Of a stretch of DNA of 64,000 nt, positions 60,132 through 64,000 are shown one piece after another. The translations under genes and the position numbers were made by a program. Origin of the DNA: an uncultured Mobiluncus sp. (GTDB taxonomy: Bacteria > Actinomycetota > Actinomycetes > Actinomycetales > Actinomycetaceae); assembly GCF_943914685.1 (NCBI RefSeq), contig NZ_CALUCZ010000017.1:4707-68706 (forward strand), written 5' to 3'. The stretch's first letter is position 1. Every line of letters begins with the position of its first letter. Under the pieces are notes generated by a model that made no database searches, was not told the origin of the DNA, and saw nothing but the letters and a program-made list of their open reading frames with translations.

Positions 60132-61358
60132 ATGACCACGTTAAGTGTGGATGGATACTCCGCCGCCATGTCGCCAGGCATGTCAGCGGCGGGTTTTTCT
60201 GCGCCCGGCGCCGATTCTTTTGATCAGTCTGGCGCCTCCGAGCTGCCCCTGCCCGGCTCGGAACCCAGCTATGAGCCCTCGATTGATACTTCCGGTATGC
60301 CCTCTCACCTGGCTTATGCCGTGAACAGTTTTGTGTCCAACGACGGCGGCGAGGCACCGATTCGCACCAGCTATGCAGCTGGCTCCGCGTCGTCCGGGGC
60401 GAGTCCTCGGGGCAGTTCGATGTCGCGAGGACGAATTTCTGGGGAATCTGTGGGCTTATCGAAATTTTCCTTAGCTCCTGTGCAAAAGTCGGCGACCGCC
60501 AAGACGGGAGCCGCCCAGTCTATTCAGACCAACACCATGGCTCTAAACGCCTACCGAAATGTGTTTTCGGCCCAGCAGGTTCTGACTCAATCCCTGCAGC
60601 GCCTCTCGACGGGACTCCGAATCAATTCGGCAGCTGACGATGCGGCCGGATTGGGAGTTGCGGAAAGTGTTAAATCCCAGGTATTGGGTACAAAGCAGGC
60701 GGTCCGTAATGCTCAGGACGGTATCTCGCTGGTGCAAACGGCAGATGGGGTATTGGGAACCGTACACAGCTTGTTGCAGCGGATGCGAGTCCTCGCGGTG
60801 CAGGGCGCCAATGCTACTAATACCAATGCAAACAGTACCTCCATAGCGGGGGAAATGGACGCGCTGCGTCAAGAAATCGGGCGAATCGGTCAGGCTACCG
60901 AAGCGATGGGCCGGAAAATTTTGGGAGGTCGCTACACCGAACCAGCCGACGCCCTGCGTTTCCAGATTGGAGCGGGAGCGACGGAATTTGACACCATCGC
61001 GATTACTTTCGTGGACGTGGTGGACATTGCCCGTGCCCAATTGGGTCAAATCCCTCAGAATGCCGGCGCTAACGCTTTCCGGGAAGCCATCACAAACATT
61101 GACGACCAAATCGAGGTTATCTCTGGGGCGCGAGCCAGCCTGGGAGCGGTGCAAAACCGTTTTGAATCCACCATCAACTATCTGAATGTCTCGGTGGAAA
61201 ATCTGTCTTCGGCCCACGGTCGAATGCAGGATGCTGACATGGCGGCCGAATCCGTGAACTATATGCGGTCCCGGATTCTGTCTCAGTCATCGACAGCGAT
61301 ACTCTCGCAGGCGATAGTTGCGCCTCGGGGGATCTTATCCCTCCTAGATGCGGCTTAA
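60132..61358 (+). CDS. Flagellin with 126-residue N-terminal extension
   Basis: 408 residues if started at 60132; GTG 60072 (AAGGAA 9 bases upstream) would give 428. The flagellin N-domain begins only at about residue 127 (QSIQTNTMALNAYRN, SLQRLSTGLRINSAADDAAGLGVAE, in pieces) and the C-domain ends MRSRILSQSSTAILSQAIVAPRGILSLLDAA (in pieces), normal for flagellin. The preceding Ser/Gly/Ala/Pro-rich part is not flagellin and would place disordered sequence ahead of the export and D0 region. TAAA at 60004 has only a weak partner box. A distinct, probably minor, filament protein or an exported variant. Confidence 0.85.
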   Translation: MTTLSVDGYSAAMSPGMSAAGFSAPGADSFDQSGASELPLPGSEPSYEPSIDTSGMPSHLAYAVNSFVSNDGGEAPIRTSYAAGSASSGASPRGSSMSRGRISGESVGLSKFSLAPVQKSATAKTGAAQSIQTNTMALNAYRNVFSAQQVLTQSLQRLSTGLRINSAADDAAGLGVAESVKSQVLGTKQAVRNAQDGISLVQTADGVLGTVHSLLQRMRVLAVQGANATNTNANSTSIAGEMDALRQEIGRIGQATEAMGRKILGGRYTEPADALRFQIGAGATEFDTIAITFVDVVDIARAQLGQIPQNAGANAFREAITNIDDQIEVISGARASLGAVQNRFESTINYLNVSVENLSSAHGRMQDADMAAESVNYMRSRILSQSSTAILSQAIVAPRGILSLLDAA

Positions 61359-61501
61359 CAGCGGCGAAGCGGCCGCATTTCTGCACAGAGTTTTCTCAGA
61401 TTAAGCGGAGCCACTAGCAGAATATTTTTCCTTTATTTTCATTGTTTTTCTCTTGTATGTCCGAACATTCTGCGCTAAATTATTTTCTAAGAGGTTTTTC
61501 C
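61359..61501. other. Gap before the first canonical flagellin
   Basis: AT-rich in its second half, no gene. GCGGCTTAACAGCGGCGAAGCGGCCGC just after the stop could form a weak terminator. Confidence 0.35.
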
Positions 61502-61528
61502 TAAAGTTTCTTGTCTGCCTTCCGATTG
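61502..61528 (+). promoter_or_regulatory. Sigma-28 type promoter of flagellin copy 1
   Basis: TAAAGTTT, 11 bases, TCCGATTG. The -35 matches the FliA consensus fully, the -10 five of eight. Predicted start lies about 61534, the first base of the duplicated unit. Confidence 0.75.
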
Positions 61529-61533
61529 AGTGG

Positions 61534-61609
61534 TTTGTCGGACAGGAAGTCTGGCGCAAGGCTACCAGGACGGTGTGTTGCCGGCTGGTCTAATCAGGAG
61601 GATTTTAAA
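61534..61609 (+). promoter_or_regulatory. Flagellin leader with three GGA hairpins (probable CsrA target)
   Basis: GGAC AGGAA GTCT (61540-61552), ACCAG GA CGG...CCG G CTGGT (61564-61589) and AATC AGGAG GATT (61592-61604) each present a GGA in a loop or internal loop. The last contains the ribosome site. CsrA recognises GGA in loops and blocks translation. With csrA and fliW in the same window this is a likely control point. Confidence 0.65.
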
Positions 61610-62440
61610 ATGGCTTTGTCTATTAATCAGAACATCATGGCTATGAATAGCTATCGTAATTTGTCGGCTACTCAGGGTGGCTTGGCGAAGTCTTTGGAGA
61701 AGTTGTCTTCGGGTTTCCGTGTTAACCGGGCGGCGGATGATGCTGCTGGTTTGGGGATTTCTGAGGGTTTGCGTTCTCAGGTTCGTGGTAATGGTCAGGC
61801 TGTGCGTAACGCTCAGGATGGTATCTCTTTGGTGCAGACTGCTGAGGGTGCGTTGAATGAGGTGCACGATATGTTGCAGCGTATGCGTGTGCTGGCGGTT
61901 CAGGGTGCTAACGGTACGAACAGCGAAAAGAACATTGGTTCCATTAACGAGGAACTGACTGCGCTGTCCGAGGAAATCGGTCGTATTGCTAAGGTGACTG
62001 ACTTCAACGGCTTGAAGATGCTCGATGGCACTACTACAGAGGTTATCTTCCAGGTTGGTGCTAACGCCACTGAGGATGACACCATCAAGGTGGCTGGCCA
62101 GGACATCAGTGGATACAAGGATGACTTGGATGCCTTGATTAAAGCTGCTAAGGATAACGCTAGCTACCAGAAACTGATTACGGGACTGGATGCGAAGATT
62201 GCTGATGCTTCGACTAAGCGTGGTTCGTTTGGTGCGGTGCAGAATCGTTTCGAGCACACGATCAATAACCTGAATGTGGCTGTTGAGAACTTGGCTGCTT
62301 CTGAGTCTCGTATCCGTGATACTGATATGGCTGCTGAGATGATGCAGTTTACTCGTGGACAGATTTTGTCTCAGGCTGGTACTGCGATGCTGGCGCAAGC
62401 CAACCAGGTTCCCCAGGGTGTGCTCTCCTTGCTGCGCTAA
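61610..62440 (+). CDS. fliC: Flagellin, canonical copy 1
   Basis: 276 residues from the ATG at 61610 with AGGAGG 7 bases upstream. Short flagellin with only D0/D1 conserved parts: MALSINQNIMAMNSYRN, LEKLSSGFRVNRAADDAAGLGISE (in pieces), LVQTAEGALNEVHDMLQRMRVLAVQGANGTN, FNGLKMLDGTTTEVIFQVGANA, and the C-terminal FTRGQILSQAGTAMLAQANQVPQGVLSLLR (in pieces). The D2/D3 surface domain is essentially absent. Codons favour T-ending forms (GCT, GGT, CGT), unlike the GC-rich neighbours, a sign of high expression. Major filament subunit. Confidence 0.97.
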   Translation: MALSINQNIMAMNSYRNLSATQGGLAKSLEKLSSGFRVNRAADDAAGLGISEGLRSQVRGNGQAVRNAQDGISLVQTAEGALNEVHDMLQRMRVLAVQGANGTNSEKNIGSINEELTALSEEIGRIAKVTDFNGLKMLDGTTTEVIFQVGANATEDDTIKVAGQDISGYKDDLDALIKAAKDNASYQKLITGLDAKIADASTKRGSFGAVQNRFEHTINNLNVAVENLAASESRIRDTDMAAEMMQFTRGQILSQAGTAMLAQANQVPQGVLSLLR

Positions 62441-62474
62441 GTTTTAGCGTAGCGGTACGGTGGAGTTTCGCCGG

Positions 62475-62499
62475 AAACAATCCACTGGATTGTTTCTTA
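62475..62499 (+). other. Hairpin after flagellin copy 1
   Basis: AAACAATCC ACT GGATTGTTT, a 9-bp stem followed by CTTAT. It may protect the 3' end of the abundant flagellin mRNA. The same hairpin lies at 63687-63711. Confidence 0.6.
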
Positions 62500-62580
62500 T
62501 CGGCTCCACGCACCGACGTGGTGGCTCATGCGCTTTTCGCGCTGCCACCACGGGCCGTGACCTGGCTCTAGCTTATAGGG

Positions 62581-62608
62581 ACCCCCGCTCTCGCGGGGGT
62601 TCCCCCAT
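62581..62608 (+). terminator. Terminator of flagellin copy 1
   Basis: ACCCCCGC TCTC GCGGGGGT followed by TCCCCCATTT. A longer stem with CGTGGTGGC/GCCACCACG lies just before it. Repeated at 63793. Confidence 0.6.
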
Positions 62609-62713
62609 TTAACCCACGCCGCTCCTCACCCCGCCAACCCCCGCACCGCCCTTGTGACCCCGCCGTTTCTGGCTCTGTTGTCTGGAATTGATAGGTCAAT
62701 TTGTAATTTGTTC

Positions 62714-62740
62714 TAAACTTTTTGGGAATGTGTCCGATAA
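62714..62740 (+). promoter_or_regulatory. Sigma-28 type promoter of flagellin copy 2
   Basis: TAAACTTT, 11 bases, TCCGATAA: 7 of 8 in each box against the FliA consensus, and stronger than the promoter of copy 1. Predicted start about 62746. Confidence 0.8.
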
Positions 62741-62745
62741 TAGTG

Positions 62746-62821
62746 TTTGTCGGACAGGAAGTCTGGCGCAAGGCTACCAGGACGGTGTGTTGCCGGCTGG
62801 TCTAATCAGGAGGATTTTAAA
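62746..62821 (+). promoter_or_regulatory. Flagellin leader of copy 2 (probable CsrA target)
   Basis: Identical to the leader at 61534, with the three GGA hairpins at 62752-62764, 62776-62801 and 62804-62816. Control by CsrA/FliW should therefore be the same for both copies, whereas transcription may differ. Confidence 0.65.
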
Positions 62822-63652
62822 ATGGCTTTGTCTATTAATCAGAACATCATGGCTATGAATAGCTATCGTAATTTGTCGGCTACTCAGGGTGGCTTGGCGA
62901 AGTCTTTGGAGAAGTTGTCTTCGGGTTTCCGTGTTAACCGGGCGGCGGATGATGCTGCTGGTTTGGGGATTTCTGAGGGTTTGCGTTCTCAGGTTCGTGG
63001 TAATGGTCAGGCTGTGCGTAACGCTCAGGATGGTATCTCTTTGGTGCAGACTGCTGAGGGTGCGTTGAATGAGGTGCACGATATGTTGCAGCGTATGCGT
63101 GTGCTGGCGGTTCAGGGTGCTAACGGTACGAACAGCGAAAAGAACATTGGTTCCATTAACGAGGAACTGACTGCGCTGTCCGAGGAAATCGGTCGTATTG
63201 CTAAGGTGACTGACTTCAACGGCTTGAAGATGCTCGATGGCACTACTACAGAGGTTATCTTCCAGGTTGGTGCTAACGCCACTGAGGATGACACCATCAA
63301 GGTGGCTGGCCAGGACATCAGTGGATACAAGGATGACTTGGATGCCTTGATTAAAGCTGCTAAGGATAACGCTAGCTACCAGAAACTGATTACGGGACTG
63401 GATGCGAAGATTGCTGATGCTTCGACTAAGCGTGGTTCGTTTGGTGCGGTGCAGAATCGTTTCGAGCACACGATCAATAACCTGAATGTGGCTGTTGAGA
63501 ACTTGGCTGCTTCTGAGTCTCGTATCCGTGATACTGATATGGCTGCTGAGATGATGCAGTTTACTCGTGGACAGATTTTGTCTCAGGCTGGTACTGCGAT
63601 GCTGGCGCAAGCCAACCAGGTTCCCCAGGGTGTGCTCTCCTTGCTGCGCTAA
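62822..63652 (+). CDS. fliC: Flagellin, canonical copy 2
   Basis: 276 residues, identical in protein and, by reading, in DNA to the copy at 61610. Same AGGAGG site and same T-rich codon choice. Identity over the full unit points to recent duplication or continuing gene conversion. Having two promoters of different strength allows dosage control without changing the filament. Confidence 0.97.
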   Translation: MALSINQNIMAMNSYRNLSATQGGLAKSLEKLSSGFRVNRAADDAAGLGISEGLRSQVRGNGQAVRNAQDGISLVQTAEGALNEVHDMLQRMRVLAVQGANGTNSEKNIGSINEELTALSEEIGRIAKVTDFNGLKMLDGTTTEVIFQVGANATEDDTIKVAGQDISGYKDDLDALIKAAKDNASYQKLITGLDAKIADASTKRGSFGAVQNRFEHTINNLNVAVENLAASESRIRDTDMAAEMMQFTRGQILSQAGTAMLAQANQVPQGVLSLLR

Positions 63653-63792
63653 GTTTTAGCGTAGCGGTACGGTGGAGTTTCGCCGGAAACAATCCACTGG
63701 ATTGTTTCTTATCGGCTCCACGCACCGACGTGGTGGCTCATGCGCTTTTCGCGCTGCCACCACGGGCCGTGACCTGGCTCTAGCTTATAGGG

Positions 63793-63820
63793 ACCCCCGC
63801 TCTCGCGGGGGTTCCCCCAT
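63793..63820 (+). terminator. Terminator of flagellin copy 2
   Basis: Same ACCCCCGC TCTC GCGGGGGT hairpin as at 62581. Confidence 0.6.
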
Positions 63821-63877
63821 TTAACCCACGCCGCTCCTCACCCCGCCAACCCCCGCACCGCCCTTGTGACCCCGCCG

Positions 63878-64000
63878 CATCGGCCTTATGACCCCACCAG
63901 ATAGTTGCCGTCCGACAGATTCCGGGCACTTGATATGATGAAGTATGCGGTTTAAAGGACATTAGGTGTTGATTTAGTCGGGGTTTTTTGTTGCTATTTT
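63878..64000. other. Right edge, non-coding
   Basis: No gene seen. GATATGATGAAG near 63934 and a T-rich end (GGGGTTTTTTGTTG) suggest a promoter or leader of a gene beyond the window. Confidence 0.3.

Larger units (their letters stand above)
61533..62665 (+). repeat. 1,133-bp direct repeat, copy 1 (leader, flagellin, 3' hairpins)
   Basis: Identical by reading to 62745-63877 (offset 1,212). It starts at the predicted transcription start and ends after the terminator region, so the whole transcribed unit is duplicated but not the promoter. The 79 bases between copies (62666-62744) carry the second promoter. Confidence 0.95.
62745..63877 (+). repeat. 1,133-bp direct repeat, copy 2
   Basis: Same sequence as 61533-62665. 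After 63877 the two diverge, although GACCCCGCCG is followed by a degenerate second copy (TTATGACCCCACC). Confidence 0.95.

Noticed and set aside
61562..62398. 278-codon open frame on the minus strand of both flagellins
   Set aside because: It mirrors the flagellin codons and arises from their strong codon bias; it repeats exactly in both copies and has no plausible start signal.

Overview
The window looks like chromosomal DNA of a motile actinobacterium of the Actinomycetaceae, most plausibly Mobiluncus. This is inference from moderately high GC, complete Gram-positive style flagellar genes with no P/L-ring genes, the FliW-CsrA pair, an actinobacterial SCP-like protein, and overall protein style. 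No rRNA, tRNA or CRISPR array was recognised.

Layout. (1) 1-686: 3' end of purD. (2) 755-4775, minus strand: flgN-flgK-flgL-fliW. (3) 4955-8821, plus strand: a FliA/WhiG-type sigma factor with a long extra C-terminus, then fliD, fliS and a small FliT-position gene. (4) 8822-9602: AT-rich, gene-free, with nested hairpins that may be a structured RNA or long leader. (5) 9603-33658: one long plus-strand series flgB-flgC-fliE-F-G-H-I-J, an NlpC/P60 hydrolase, fliK, flgD, flgE, flbD, motA, motB, fliL, M, N, O, P, Q, R, flhB, flhA and a degenerate flhF-like gene. Start and stop codons often overlap. (6) 34225-41712: csrA, cheA, cheW, cheB, cheR, cheY, a CheX-like gene, a second cheY and a distant CheC/CheX-like gene. 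(7) 42473-46880: purC, purS, purQ, purL. About 41 kb of motility genes therefore lie between purD and purC. (8) 46988-54587: ahpC, gdhA, nadE (minus), galT, galK. (9) 55045-63652: an expanded flagellin locus. It has two divergent flagellin-like genes (minus), an SCP-like gene, a CDGSH iron-sulfur gene, a flagellin fragment, a hicAB-like toxin-antitoxin pair, a flagellin with an extra N-terminus, and two identical canonical flagellins.

How it works together. The sigma factor probably reads TAAA-N15-GCCGATAA-like promoters, which are visible before fliD, both canonical flagellins, one flagellin-like gene and perhaps cheA. FliW and CsrA form a known post-transcriptional switch on flagellin mRNA. 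Both canonical flagellin leaders carry three GGA motifs, each drawable in a hairpin loop or internal loop, as expected of CsrA sites. The NlpC/P60 protein sits where a rod-building wall hydrolase is needed. The Che genes form a complete signalling core, but no receptor gene is in the window.

Intergenic DNA holds three copies of a long palindromic element, a 131-bp inverted-repeat element, short tandem repeats and several strong hairpins. The most unusual items are the exact 1,133-bp duplication of a flagellin transcription unit behind two different promoters, the CsrA-site-like leaders, the possible structured RNA before flgB, a NadE that has lost its glutaminase residues, and the cluster of aberrant flagellins beside hicAB.
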